Below are positions 31,812-39,758 of a DNA stretch of 47,795 nucleotides, piece after piece; position 1 is the first letter of the stretch, and each line of letters begins with the position of its first letter. Location: contig JAGBGX010000001.1 in NCBI GenBank assembly GCA_017935745.1, positions 1 through 47,795 of the forward strand, written 5' to 3'. The position numbers were made by a program, and so were the translations under genes. A model generated the notes under the pieces. It had not been told where the DNA came from and ran no database searches. It saw nothing but the letters and a program-made list of their open reading frames with translations. Source of the stretch: Treponema sp. GTDB lineage: Bacteria; Spirochaetota; Spirochaetia; Treponematales; Treponemataceae.

Positions 31812-32111
31812 TTAAAGAACACCTGATATTTTTTCTATCATGCTGAGGGCTATCTCCTCCATCTGCGTCTCGTCTTCTGGGTGAAGCGAATGCGACAGTG
31901 AAATCGATTTTTTCTTTTCCTTGTACAATTCGTCAACAAGAGCAATGCCTGCAAGTATGCTGATTTTCATCGGGTCGGAAACACCGGCTGAATTATGTAT
32001 GGAGTCTGTTATCTCCCTGTAATATGACAGGAGCTTTTCAAGATATGCGGAGTCCTCATCTGCCTGGGCTGAAAAAGACGCTCCGAGCATATCGATGTGA
32101 ATCTTACCCAC
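31812..32111 (-). CDS. zapA: Cell division protein ZapA
   Basis: ZapA bundles FtsZ filaments at the division site. The 99 residues fit: an N-terminal strand (KIHIDMLGASFSAQADEDSAYLEKL) and a C-terminal helical dimerisation part. The start is GTG 32111, with AGGAG 7 nt upstream. It follows a coiled-coil gene by 17 bp in the infC-rpmI-rplT transcription unit. Confidence 0.75.
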   Translation of the reverse strand: MGKIHIDMLGASFSAQADEDSAYLEKLLSYYREITDSIHNSAGVSDPMKISILAGIALVDELYKEKKKSISLSHSLHPEDETQMEEIALSMIEKISGVL

Positions 32112-32128
32112 GGCAGGCTCCTGCTTGC

Positions 32129-32626
32129 TCAGAAGATATCAAACTGCCCGTTTATGTCTGCTGATTCAGAAGAACTGCGGTTCTCTTCTGCTGGCAATGG
32201 AGGCTGATTTTCCTGGCTGAAAATCTGAGGCTCCGCCACGGAATGCTGTTCTTCTTGCTCCTGTGGCAAAGCCTCTTCTTCCTGCTGAATGCCGGCTTCT
32301 GTCCCGTGAACAGGAATTTCTGCTTCCGCAGGATTCTGCATAGCATCATCTCCCTGTCCGTCCCTGCTGCCGAGAAGCTTGTCCTCGACTGAGTCAAGGC
32401 GGGTCAGTGCCAGCAAGATGCTTTCCTCGATTTTTGCCTGCGTTGATTCCATCGTAGAAACAAGCTCCGTTTTTTCAGAATACGCTTTTGTGAGCTCTGC
32501 GCATTTGCTACGCAAAGCATCGTTTTCTGATTCAAGCTGAGATATCCTTTCAGTAAGAGAACTGATTTTATCTACAGCGGATTCTACTTTTTCCTGCAGC
32601 AGCAGGACTTGATCGAGGGTAATCAT
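32129..32626 (-). CDS. Coiled-coil protein, ZapB-like position
   Basis: A 165-residue protein. Residues about 1-90 are a continuous coiled coil (VLLLQEKVESAVDKISSLTE, ISQLESENDALRSKCAELTK). The C-terminal 75 residues are Glu, Gln and Pro-rich, likely disordered, and end in DINGQFDIF, a short hydrophobic tail. Placed between rplT and zapA, it may be a ZapA partner comparable to ZapB, but I see no sequence proof. The start is 4 bp after rplT. Confidence 0.6.
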   Translation of the reverse strand: MITLDQVLLLQEKVESAVDKISSLTERISQLESENDALRSKCAELTKAYSEKTELVSTMESTQAKIEESILLALTRLDSVEDKLLGSRDGQGDDAMQNPAEAEIPVHGTEAGIQQEEEALPQEQEEQHSVAEPQIFSQENQPPLPAEENRSSSESADINGQFDIF

Positions 32627-32630
32627 CTTT

Positions 32631-32990
32631 CTATGCCTTCAGTGCGTTTTTTGCAACTTCTACGACAGCCTTGAATGCAGCCGGATCCTCAATAGCCATA
32701 TTGCTCAGCGCCTTGCGGTTGAGTGTTACGCCTGCCTTTGTCAGTCCGTCTATAAAGCGGCTGTACGACAGTCCGTCTGCACGGACAGCAGCATTGATAC
32801 GCGCAATCCAGAGGCTTCTGTATTCGCGCTTCTTGAGCTTGCGTCCTGTGTACGAATGATCGAGCGCCTTTACAACGGCATCTTTTGCGGCCTTGTAGTT
32901 TGACTTTCTGTCACCCTTGAATCCCTTTGCAAGCTTTAAAAGCTTTTTGCGGCGGTTCTTGCGTTTTGTTCCATCTATTGCTCTAGACAT
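32631..32990 (-). CDS. rplT: 50S ribosomal protein L20
   Basis: Binds 23S rRNA early in assembly. The 119 residues match the family, with the basic N-terminal extension ([20 protein letters not shown]), [19 protein letters not shown] segment ([16 protein letters not shown]) and [17 protein letters not shown]. Lies 34 bp after rpmI. In many bacteria L20 represses its own operon. Confidence 0.97.
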   Translation of the reverse strand: MSRAIDGTKRKNRRKKLLKLAKGFKGDRKSNYKAAKDAVVKALDHSYTGRKLKKREYRSLWIARINAAVRADGLSYSRFIDGLTKAGVTLNRKALSNMAIEDPAAFKAVVEVAKNALKA

Positions 32991-33024
32991 CTTTTACTCC
33001 TCAAAAAAAGCTGCTGAAAATGCA

Positions 33025-33225
33025 TCAGCTGTACGGAAGAAACTGCTTGCGTACTTTTGCCGCTGAATCTTCAGAAAGAATTCCTGCGTGGCGCAAGTGC
33101 ATTTTTCTTTTTGGTGATCTCTTTGTCAGAATATGACGAAGATTCATTTTCTTGTGCTTGACTTTTCCTGTGCCGGTTAAAGAAAACCGCTTTGCTGCTG
33201 CTTTCTTTGTCTTCATCTTAGGCAT
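33025..33225 (-). CDS. rpmI: 50S ribosomal protein L35
   Basis: A 66-residue very basic protein with the family start [14 protein letters not shown] and the [19 protein letters not shown] segment. It begins 4 bp after the infC stop. Standard infC-rpmI-rplT order. Confidence 0.97.
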   Translation of the reverse strand: MPKMKTKKAAAKRFSLTGTGKVKHKKMNLRHILTKRSPKRKMHLRHAGILSEDSAAKVRKQFLPYS

Positions 33226-33229
33226 ACTG

Positions 33230-33760
33230 TTACCCCTGTTTTTTGACTTTTGAGCTTAATGTCATTGACATAAACCTGCCTTCCATTGCGGCCGGCTTTT
33301 CAATTGCATAAGACCCTTCGGTAAGTCTTTTTTCAACCTCTTTCAGTACATCGAAACCGAGTTCTGTATGTGCAAGCTCGCGCCCGCGGAAGCGGATGGT
33401 CACTTTCACCTTGTCTCCCTCGTTTAGGAATTCCTGAACATGCTTGGCTTTCGTGTCAAGGTCGCCTGAGCCGATTTTTGGCTGCATGCGAATTTCCTTG
33501 AGCTTGAGTACTTTCTGGTTCTTTTTGGAGTCACGGAGCTTTTTCTCCTGTTCGAACTTGTACTTCCCGAAATCCAGTATTTTACAGACCGGCGGATTTG
33601 CGTTTGGCGAAACTTCTACAAGGTCAAGGTCTCGCTCCTTTGCCATTCTGAGGGCTTCGATTGTAGGGACAATTCCCTGCTGTTCACCTTCATTATCAAT
33701 GAGTCTGATCTCACGGACGCGTATCTGTTCGTTTACGCGCATGCCTTTGCTGTCTGCCAA
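33230..33760 (-). CDS. infC: Translation initiation factor IF-3 with TTG start
   Basis: IF-3 checks start codon and initiator tRNA pairing on the 30S subunit. The 176 residues include the N-domain ([20 protein letters not shown]) and C-domain ([22 protein letters not shown], FRGRELAH). The best start is TTG 33760-33758, 4 nt after AGGAGG; the first ATG (33742) lacks such a site. Rare start codons on infC are a family trait because IF-3 discriminates against them and so limits its own synthesis. A 6-bp hairpin lies directly before the ribosome binding site. Confidence 0.93.
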   Translation of the reverse strand: MADSKGMRVNEQIRVREIRLIDNEGEQQGIVPTIEALRMAKERDLDLVEVSPNANPPVCKILDFGKYKFEQEKKLRDSKKNQKVLKLKEIRMQPKIGSGDLDTKAKHVQEFLNEGDKVKVTIRFRGRELAHTELGFDVLKEVEKRLTEGSYAIEKPAAMEGRFMSMTLSSKVKKQG

Positions 33761-33771
33761 TTATCCTCCTA

Positions 33772-33786
33772 GAGTATAAAATACTC
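33772..33786 (-). promoter_or_regulatory. Hairpin next to the infC ribosome binding site
   Basis: GAGTAT and ATACTC form a perfect 6-bp stem with a 3-nt loop, ending two bases before AGGAGG of infC on the minus strand. It may modulate initiation or be part of L20 autoregulation; no canonical L20 leader is recognised. Confidence 0.45.
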
Positions 33787-33801
33787 AATAGCATGAATAT
33801 C

Positions 33802-33831
33802 ATTTTATCAGAATTTATAGAGATGTGTCTA
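33802..33831 (-). promoter_or_regulatory. Promoter candidate of the infC operon
   Basis: TAGACA (33831-33826), 18 nt, TAAAAT (33807-33802) on the minus strand. The leader would be about 35 nt and include the hairpin at 33772-33786. An alternative TATAAA -10 lies a few bases upstream. Confidence 0.45.
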
Positions 33832-33944
33832 GTGAATTTGCTTTTTTGAAAGTGATTTTATAAATTCCCGGAAAAACCGCTTCCAGGAAATTTTCGGAAA
33901 TCTGCGGGTTTCAGGCTGCTGTGACAGCGCGGAGTATCGTGTTT

Positions 33945-34595
33945 TCAAGGCTGCGGCTGAAAGCTGATTTTTTCAGAGACGCCCTTATGGAATGCGAGTG
34001 CCGCCGCAGCAAAGAAGAAGGCAAGAATGAACGGCAGAATTCCGCCGGTCTTGCAGTGCCATAATGCGTGGATCGCGGGCTGGACTGCTGTGGCTGCGGG
34101 AAACAGCGCAATATATGGAAGCGATGATTTCCAGCCGCAGGACAGCACTTTGCGCCCTATAAGGAAAACGGCCGTCTGGACTGACAGCGCGGTGCATAGT
34201 GTCAGCACTGGACTGATAAAAAGCAGGAAGAACGAACGGCTTTCCGGCCCTGAAATGACTGTGTACGGAAGGTATACGGCATAAAAGGATGATATCAGCG
34301 GAAACAGAGCTGTCGCCTTGTACTGTCTGTCGTCCTTTGAAAAAAAAGTGAGCAGCCCGCACAGCGCAAGGCAGGGAAAAAATGTCGGCTTGAACAGGTG
34401 CAGCATATTGCCCGGAACGCTTCCCTTTGGGATATAGACTGAAAAAATAAAGAATTCCTTGATGCATGCCGCCAGTATTCCTGCCATCATCCCTGTCAGG
34501 ACTGGAATCAGAAAATTTCTGAAGCGGTATTCTGAATGGGAAAAGCAGTAGCAGAGCGTTGCGGCTGGAATCGCCAGCAGTAGGAATGAATACAT
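33945..34595 (-). CDS. Hypothetical polytopic membrane protein
   Basis: A 216-residue hydrophobic protein with about six predicted membrane segments (for example FLLLAIPAATLCYCF, FLIPVLTGMMAGILAA and AFFFAAAALAF), rich in Phe and Ala. I do not recognise the family. I chose ATG 34595 because a promoter pair (TTGCAA, 17 nt, TAGACT) ends 7 nt before it; a GTG at 34637 in the same frame would extend the protein by 14 residues but would overlap the promoter. It lies between fba and infC. Confidence 0.6.
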   Translation of the reverse strand: MYSFLLLAIPAATLCYCFSHSEYRFRNFLIPVLTGMMAGILAACIKEFFIFSVYIPKGSVPGNMLHLFKPTFFPCLALCGLLTFFSKDDRQYKATALFPLISSFYAVYLPYTVISGPESRSFFLLFISPVLTLCTALSVQTAVFLIGRKVLSCGWKSSLPYIALFPAATAVQPAIHALWHCKTGGILPFILAFFFAAAALAFHKGVSEKISFQPQP

Positions 34596-34602
34596 GGAAG
34601 CA

Positions 34603-34631
34603 AGTCTAGCAGGAAAATACATTCTTTGCAA
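34603..34631 (-). promoter_or_regulatory. Promoter candidate for the membrane protein gene
   Basis: TTGCAA (34631-34626), exactly 17 nt, TAGACT (34608-34603), then 7 nt to ATG 34595 on the minus strand. Same short spacing to the start codon as the other leaderless candidates. Confidence 0.45.
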
Positions 34632-34663
34632 CTGCACGGACAGCCGCTGCGCCTGCGGAATGT

Positions 34664-34697
34664 CCGCCCTGAGCGCATTGTGCTGTGTTCAGGGCGG
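34664..34697 (-). other. Hairpin just downstream of fba
   Basis: CCGCCCTGA (34664-34672) and TCAGGGCGG (34689-34697) form a perfect 9-bp stem with a 16-nt loop, 8 bp past the fba stop. There is no U run, so it is not a typical terminator; it could protect the fba 3' end or act with Rho. Confidence 0.5.
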
Positions 34698-34704
34698 TGT
34701 GCGC

Positions 34705-35709
34705 CTAGTCGAGCGCGTGGCCTGCCGAGCCGAGCACTTCGATGTTCTTGTGCATATACATCTTCTTGAGCTCGTCGCGCGCCGGCCCGAGGTACTCGCG
34801 CGGGTCGAATTTGCCCGGGTTCTCCGCGAAGAACTTGCGGATTGCCGCAGTCATCGCAAGCCGTCCGTCGGAGTCGATGTTGATCTTGCAGACTGCGGAT
34901 TTGGCGGCCTTTCGCAGCTGCTCCTCGGGAATTCCGACTGAGTCGGGAATCTTTCCGCCGTACTGCTCGATGATGCGGACGTATTCCATCGGGACGGAGG
35001 ACGAGCCGTGCAGAACGATCGGGAATCCGGGAAGTTTCTGCTCGACGCCTTCAAGCACGTCGAACGCGAGCGGCGGCGGAATCAGGACTCCGTCAGCGTT
35101 GCGCGTGCACTGCTCGGGCGTGAACTTGCAGCGGCCGTGCGATGTTCCGATTGAAATTGCGAGGGAGTCCACGCCTGTCTTCGAGACGAAGTCCTGCACT
35201 TCCTCAGGCTTCGTGTAGTGGCTTTCGGCAGCAACGACATCGTCCTCAACTCCCGCCAAAACGCCCAGCTCGCCTTCAACTGTCACGTAGTCCTTCTGGC
35301 TGTGCGCATAGTCACAGACCTGCTTGGTGAGCTTCACGTTCTCATCGTAGGGAAGGGCGGAGCCGTCAATCATCACGGAAGAGAATCCGTTGTCGATGCA
35401 GTCCTTGGCAATTTCAAAGCTCGGGCCGTGGTCGAGGTGCAGGACAATCGGAATGTCACAGCCAAGCTCGTGCGCGTACTCGACTGCCCCGCGCGCCATG
35501 TTGCGCAGAATGTACTTGTCGGCATAGGCGCGCGCTCCCTTTGAAACCTGGAGAATCACGGGAGACTTTGTCTCCACGCAGGCCTGGATGATTGCCTGCA
35601 TCTGCTCCATGTTGTTGAAGTTGTACGCGGGAATCGCGTATCCGCCTTTCATGGCCTTGGCGAACATGTCCTTTGTGTTCACAAGCCCCAGCTCTTTGTA
35701 ACTTACCAT
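34705..35709 (-). CDS. fba: Fructose-1,6-bisphosphate aldolase, class II
   Basis: Glycolytic aldolase needing zinc. The 334 residues show the class II pattern: AIPAYNFNNMEQMQAI (about 25-40), HLDHGPS (about 91-97, zinc ligand), and the glycine-rich VLHGSSSVP loop (about 243-251) and KINIDSDGRLAMT. AAGGAG lies 7 nt before ATG. Codons are strikingly C/G-ending compared with neighbours, consistent with very high expression. In T. pallidum, as I recall, the aldolase gene also sits beside flaA genes. Confidence 0.96.
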   Translation of the reverse strand: MVSYKELGLVNTKDMFAKAMKGGYAIPAYNFNNMEQMQAIIQACVETKSPVILQVSKGARAYADKYILRNMARGAVEYAHELGCDIPIVLHLDHGPSFEIAKDCIDNGFSSVMIDGSALPYDENVKLTKQVCDYAHSQKDYVTVEGELGVLAGVEDDVVAAESHYTKPEEVQDFVSKTGVDSLAISIGTSHGRCKFTPEQCTRNADGVLIPPPLAFDVLEGVEQKLPGFPIVLHGSSSVPMEYVRIIEQYGGKIPDSVGIPEEQLRKAAKSAVCKINIDSDGRLAMTAAIRKFFAENPGKFDPREYLGPARDELKKMYMHKNIEVLGSAGHALD

Positions 35710-35744
35710 AAAATGCTCCTTGTGTCCAAAAAATTGTGGATTCT

Positions 35745-35772
35745 ATTATAGAATAAACTATCTGAATGCAAA
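35745..35772 (-). promoter_or_regulatory. Promoter candidate of fba
   Basis: TTTGCA (35772-35767), 16 nt, TATAAT (35750-35745) on the minus strand. Leader of about 30 nt with AAGGAG before ATG 35709. The stretch 35773-35860 between this and the flaA promoters shows nothing further to me. Confidence 0.55.
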
Positions 35773-35868
35773 ATGCAAGATACAGCCTGTATATGCCGTT
35801 TTTCTTCCATCAAAAAAACGAAACTGGCATCAAGGCTTTGATTTGCGCAAATTCCCCTGCAAAAACAT

Positions 35869-35897
35869 TTGACAAAAAATGAATGTATACATATAAT
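35869..35897 (+). promoter_or_regulatory. Perfect consensus sigma-70 promoter of the flaA operon
   Basis: TTGACA (35869-35874), exactly 17 nt, TATAAT (35892-35897). This is a full match to the bacterial consensus, predicting strong transcription. The leader would be about 90 nt. ATTTAGC (35908-35914) and GCTAAAT (35931-35937) form a 7-bp inverted repeat in it. Confidence 0.85.
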
Positions 35898-35932
35898 AGA
35901 CGGTGAAATTTAGCGGATTCTTTTTTATCGGC

Positions 35933-35959
35933 TAAATGAAACTAAATGCTTGACGATAC
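35933..35959 (+). promoter_or_regulatory. Second, sigma-28-like promoter of the flaA operon
   Basis: TAAA (35933-35936), exactly 15 nt, GACGATAC (35952-35959), six of eight matches to GCCGATAA. The start site would be near 35966, about 29 nt before ATG 35995. Confidence 0.5.
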
Positions 35960-35994
35960 ATTGTAGAAAATAATTGTATTCAAGGAGTTTTTTA

Positions 35995-36720
35995 ATGAAA
36001 AAGGGCGTAGTCATTTTAGGTGGCCTGATTCTTGGACTTGCATTCTGCGTTCCAGCAGTAGCGCAGCCAAGCGCTAAGGCTGTAGAAACAATTGTCATCG
36101 ATAATTTCGATACGGATATGGAATGGTCCTGGGGCGTTCAGGCCAGCCGCTTTATAGCGGACGGATATCCGATTCTCAAGAAGTTTGAAGGAATTCCGAA
36201 TTCTCTGGTTCCGTATCATAAGGATTCCGACCCGGAGGCAATGGTTCTTGGCATAAAGGCAAAATACAACCGTAAGGGCGACAACTGGTTTGAAGTGTTC
36301 CCTTCCAAGGATGACAGCGCCTATGAAATTCCGTTTGTAGGCACCGTCACTCAGATTGATTTCTGGGTCTGGGGAGCGAACTACAATTACCGTCTTGAAG
36401 TTCTTATCCGTGACGCAGACGGCCGTGTCCATACGCTTAAGGCAGGAAACCTGATGTTCAGCGGATGGAGAAACATTGTTGTGAATGTTCCCGGCTATAT
36501 CCGCCAGCATTCACGCTTCCGATCAGGGCGGCCTGACATGACATTTGTCGGCTTCAGAATCCGTTCGGATGCAAATGAAGCTGTTGACGACTATGTTATT
36601 TATTTTGATCAGCTTAAATATACGACAAATACACTCGCAAACGTCTATGACGGCTATGCGCTTAAAGACGCTGATTTCGGTGAGTCGGAGTCATCTTCCG
36701 GCACAGCAGACGCAGAATAA
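35995..36720 (+). CDS. flaA: Flagellar filament outer layer protein FlaA (paralogue 1)
   Basis: Sheath protein that coats the FlaB core of the periplasmic flagellar filament. The 241 residues start with a signal peptide (KKGVVILGGLILGLAFCVPAVA, longer than I write in full elsewhere; cleavage before Gln about 24), in line with Sec export of FlaA. The mature part has FlaA-family features: IDNFDTDMEWSWGVQ, VTQIDFWVWGANYNYRLEVL, FSGWRNIVVNVPGYIRQ and DYVIYFDQLKY. CAAGGAG precedes ATG 35995; an earlier in-frame start at 35974 lies upstream of the signal peptide. The tail is Glu and Ser-rich. Likely the counterpart of T. pallidum FlaA2, by my memory of synteny. Confidence 0.9.
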   Translation: MKKGVVILGGLILGLAFCVPAVAQPSAKAVETIVIDNFDTDMEWSWGVQASRFIADGYPILKKFEGIPNSLVPYHKDSDPEAMVLGIKAKYNRKGDNWFEVFPSKDDSAYEIPFVGTVTQIDFWVWGANYNYRLEVLIRDADGRVHTLKAGNLMFSGWRNIVVNVPGYIRQHSRFRSGRPDMTFVGFRIRSDANEAVDDYVIYFDQLKYTTNTLANVYDGYALKDADFGESESSSGTADAE

Positions 36721-36738
36721 AATAAAGGTGGAAGATAC

Positions 36739-37464
36739 ATGAAAAAAATTAGTTTTGCTATTTTAGCTTTAGCCGTAGCTTTTTCAGGATCTGTTTTTGC
36801 GCAGACTTCAAGCCTTTCAGAGCCTGATGCATCAAATATTGGAAATGACAGCGCGCGTCAGGCGCTCCGTGAAGTGAGTGTTGACCGCTTTGAGCGGGAA
36901 GGCTCATGGAATGTTCATATTTCTTCTGACAACGGCGTTATTTCTGGCCGGCTGTTTGACGGCGGTCCGCTTGCAAAGGAAGAACTGAATGATTCTGACA
37001 ATCAGCAGATTGAAGATACAAAAGTGCTGGGTGTGAAGGTTGAATTTTTCCGCCGCGGAGTCAATTCATTCTTTATCACAGCAGCACGTCCGATTCCGAT
37101 TGAAGGTGTTACAAAGACAGTTTCTGTGTGGGCATGCGGACGCAACATGGGGCATCAGCTGTGGCTGCTTGTTCAGGACTACAATGGAAACAATTTTGAG
37201 ATTTGGCTCGGCTCTTTGGAATTCAGCGGATGGAAGAAGCTTACAACGGCAATTCCTCCTTCTCCGGACAGGGAGCATGGAATCATTCAGCAGAGCGTGT
37301 ATCACGGCGACAAGCCTGGGCTCCGCATTGTCGGCTTCCGCGTAGACTGCAATCCGATGGAAGCGCAGGGATCATTCTATATGTATCTTGATGACATGCG
37401 TGCCGTAACAGATCTGTATGATCTTGAGAATAGAGATGAAGATGATATGATGGATAACTGGTAG
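36739..37464 (+). CDS. flaA: Flagellar filament outer layer protein FlaA (paralogue 2)
   Basis: Also 241 residues and clearly paralogous to the gene 18 bp upstream: signal peptide (about 1-22, ending SVFA), then VDRFEREGSWNVH, a VWACGRNMGHQLWLLVQDYNG strand region, LEFSGWKKLTTAIPP and a FYMYLDDMRA ending. The C-terminal tail is acidic (ENRDEDDMMDNW). The two proteins share fold but are diverged, so they likely have separate roles in the sheath. GGTGGAAG lies before ATG. Followed by a strong terminator. Confidence 0.88.
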   Translation: MKKISFAILALAVAFSGSVFAQTSSLSEPDASNIGNDSARQALREVSVDRFEREGSWNVHISSDNGVISGRLFDGGPLAKEELNDSDNQQIEDTKVLGVKVEFFRRGVNSFFITAARPIPIEGVTKTVSVWACGRNMGHQLWLLVQDYNGNNFEIWLGSLEFSGWKKLTTAIPPSPDREHGIIQQSVYHGDKPGLRIVGFRVDCNPMEAQGSFYMYLDDMRAVTDLYDLENRDEDDMMDNW

Positions 37465-37486
37465 CATTGCCTTTTATCGGAAAGCA

Positions 37487-37523
37487 GCCTTCGGCAAAGA
37501 ATTCTTTGCCGAAGGCCTTTTTT
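37487..37523 (+). terminator. Rho-independent terminator after the flaA operon
   Basis: A perfect 30-nt palindrome (37487-37516; arms GCCTTCGGCAAAGAA and TTCTTTGCCGAAGGC) is followed by CTTTTTTT (37517-37524). It is the strongest terminator in the window and may also act for queA from the other side, although the U run only suits the plus strand. Confidence 0.93.
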
Positions 37524-37553
37524 TGCAGTCTGTTTTTAAAGGCAGCTGAGCAG

Positions 37554-38594
37554 TCACTGGATCAGCATTGAGTCTCCGTAGGAAAAGAATCTGTATTTGT
37601 TTTCTACAGCAATTTTATAGGCGTTCAGTATTGATTCCCTGCCGGCAAATGCGCTTACAAGCATAATCAGCGTGCTTTCCGGGGTGTGAAAGTTAGTGAA
37701 CAGCTGATCGACAACCTTGAATGTGTATCCCGGATACATAAAGATGCTGGTTCCTCTTGTTCCGCTGCGGACAGTTCCGCTTTCGTCGGCGGCGCTTTCC
37801 AGTGTGCGGACGCTTGTTGTTCCGACAGCCAGAACGGGGCGTCCTTCTTTTTTTGCCCTGTTGATTTTTTCAGCTGTTTCAGGTGAAACTGTGTACTGCT
37901 CTTCATGCATCTTGTGGTCTTCAATATGCTTTGAGCGGACCGGAAGAAACGTTCCAAGCCCTACGTGAAGCGTAATCCATTCAAGCTCGATGCCTTTTTC
38001 CCTGAGCCTGCAAAGGAGCTGCCTGGTGAAATGAAGTCCTGCTGTCGGGCATGCCGCGCTGCCGGTTTCCTTTGCATAGACAGTCTGGTAGCGCTCGCTG
38101 TCTGTGTCATCGTCCTTGCGCCTGATGTACGGAGGAAGCGGAATATGTCCGTTCCGTTCAAACCAGTCTTCTGTGAGGCGGAACGGAAACTGCACGAGCC
38201 TGAATTCGCTGCCTTCGTCCTGTCCGTCAGTGACAATCACGCCTTCGCTTCCGTCTGCAAAGCGGTAGCTGTTTCCCGGCTTGACTTTCCTTGCGCCTTT
38301 TACGATAGTGCTCCAGGTGTCTCCTTCTGCGGAAGCCTGGTGAAGAAACAGAAATTCCTGCTCGCGCCCCGTGCCGGCCTTTGTTCCGTAGCAGCGGCTT
38401 CTGCGCACCCTGCTGTTGTTGAAGACCATTACTGTTCCGGGCGCAACCAGGTCAGCAAGATCCTGCATTCTGTAATGGGCAACGGTTCCTGCGGCTCTGT
38501 CCAGGCGCATCAGCCTGTCTTCGCCTCTGGTTCCAGACGGCTTCTGCGCGATAAGCTCTTCGGGCAGGTCAAAATAAAAATCGCTTGTATTCAT
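37554..38594 (-). CDS. queA: tRNA preQ1(34) S-adenosylmethionine ribosyltransferase-isomerase
   Basis: Makes epoxyqueuosine at tRNA position 34. The 346 residues match the family: FYFDLPEELIAQKP start, FNNSRVRRSR segment (about 56-65), GSAACPTAGLHFT (about 176-188) and the C-terminal FHTPESTLIMLVSAFAG. It lies 15 bp after ruvB on the minus strand. The ruvA-ruvB-queA order is common in bacteria. Confidence 0.95.
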   Translation of the reverse strand: MNTSDFYFDLPEELIAQKPSGTRGEDRLMRLDRAAGTVAHYRMQDLADLVAPGTVMVFNNSRVRRSRCYGTKAGTGREQEFLFLHQASAEGDTWSTIVKGARKVKPGNSYRFADGSEGVIVTDGQDEGSEFRLVQFPFRLTEDWFERNGHIPLPPYIRRKDDDTDSERYQTVYAKETGSAACPTAGLHFTRQLLCRLREKGIELEWITLHVGLGTFLPVRSKHIEDHKMHEEQYTVSPETAEKINRAKKEGRPVLAVGTTSVRTLESAADESGTVRSGTRGTSIFMYPGYTFKVVDQLFTNFHTPESTLIMLVSAFAGRESILNAYKIAVENKYRFFSYGDSMLIQ

Positions 38595-38609
38595 GCTGGT
38601 TTCTTCCGG

Positions 38610-39758
38610 TTAAAAATCGAACGCCGGATCAGGGCTTCCGGTGCGCTCAATCGGAATGCCGAGATGGCTGTAGGCTTTTTCTGTGGCGATTCTTCCGCGG
38701 GGAGTCCGCTGCAGCAGTCCGCACTGAATCAGGTACGGCTCGTAGTAGTCCTCGAGAGTGTCCATTGATTCTCCGATTGAAATTGCCAGCGTTTCAGCGC
38801 CCACAGGCCCGCCGCCGAATTTCTTGATTATGGCGAGCAGGATTTCCCTGTCGCAGCCTTCAAGTCCGAGAGAGTCGATTCCGAGCCGCTTCAGCCCGGT
38901 TTCGACAGTGTCCCGTGTGATTACTCCGCTTCCTTCAATCTGGGCAAAGTCCCGCATTCTGCGCAGCACTCTGTTTGTGACGCGCGGCGTTCCCCGCGAG
39001 CAGTCTGCCATGAGCAGGGCCGCTTCATCTTCAACCTCGACATTCAGAATCTGTGCAGATCTCCTGATGATGCTGGCAAGCTCTTCCCGCGTGTAAAAGC
39101 TGAACCGCTGGATAATTCCGAACCGGCTTATGAGCGGGCTTGAGACCATTCCGGCTTTTGTTGTTGCTCCGGCAAGCGTAAAGTGCGGAATGGGAATCCG
39201 CACGGTCCGCGCGGATGCTCCCTGTCCGATCACCCAGTCCAGCTCGTAGTCTTCCATGGCAATGTACAGCATTTCCTCGATTGCGGGCTTAAGACGGTGA
39301 ATTTCGTCTATGAAAAAAACGGTGCGCGGTGTGATTGTGGAAAGAATTCCTGCAAGATCCTTCGGCTTTTCAAGGGCCGGCGCGCTTGTAACCTTGAAGT
39401 CTGCTCCAAGCTCGTTTGCGGTAATCTGGGCAAGCGTTGTTTTTCCAAGTCCGGGAGGGCCGATGAGGAAAAGATGGTCAAGGGCTTCCTGCCGGTTTCG
39501 CGCCGCGTGTATGAAAACGGAAAGATTTTTCTTTATCGGTTCCTGCCCGAGGAATTCGGCAAGGCTCAGCGGACGAAGCGATGTTTCCTGGGCATCTTCA
39601 GCAAGCACAGCATCGGGACGGACAATGTTTACGGAGCCTCCGCTCTCAAGCGATTTTGCAGAAGCCGCCTGAAGGGCAATCTGAGATACAATGTTCATTT
39701 CGTCTTCTTCTGAAATGCCTTTTCCGTAGGCACTTTTGGGCTGCACGCTTCTGTTCAT
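38610..39758 (-). CDS. ruvB: Holliday junction branch migration ATPase RuvB
   Basis: Hexameric motor of Holliday junction migration. The 382 residues include Walker [10 protein letters not shown] (about 99-107), Walker [10 protein letters not shown], and a C-terminal winged helix ([17 protein letters not shown]). About 50 N-terminal residues precede the usual [13 protein letters not shown] start and are unusually long; several internal ATGs exist (for example M21), but the ATGA overlap with ruvA and GGAG before it support 39758. No ruvC is present nearby. Confidence 0.95.
   Translation of the reverse strand: MNRSVQPKSAYGKGISEEDEMNIVSQIALQAASAKSLESGGSVNIVRPDAVLAEDAQETSLRPLSLAEFLGQEPIKKNLSVFIHAARNRQEALDHLFLIGPPGLGKTTLAQITANELGADFKVTSAPALEKPKDLAGILSTITPRTVFFIDEIHRLKPAIEEMLYIAMEDYELDWVIGQGASARTVRIPIPHFTLAGATTKAGMVSSPLISRFGIIQRFSFYTREELASIIRRSAQILNVEVEDEAALLMADCSRGTPRVTNRVLRRMRDFAQIEGSGVITRDTVETGLKRLGIDSLGLEGCDREILLAIIKKFGGGPVGAETLAISIGESMDTLEDYYEPYLIQCGLLQRTPRGRIATEKAYSHLGIPIERTGSPDPAFDF

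Noticed and set aside
35925..35932. GCCGATAA on the minus strand in the flaA leader
   Set aside because: No TAAA is found 15 nt upstream on that strand, and the frame leads away from fba with no purpose; kept only the plus-strand match.
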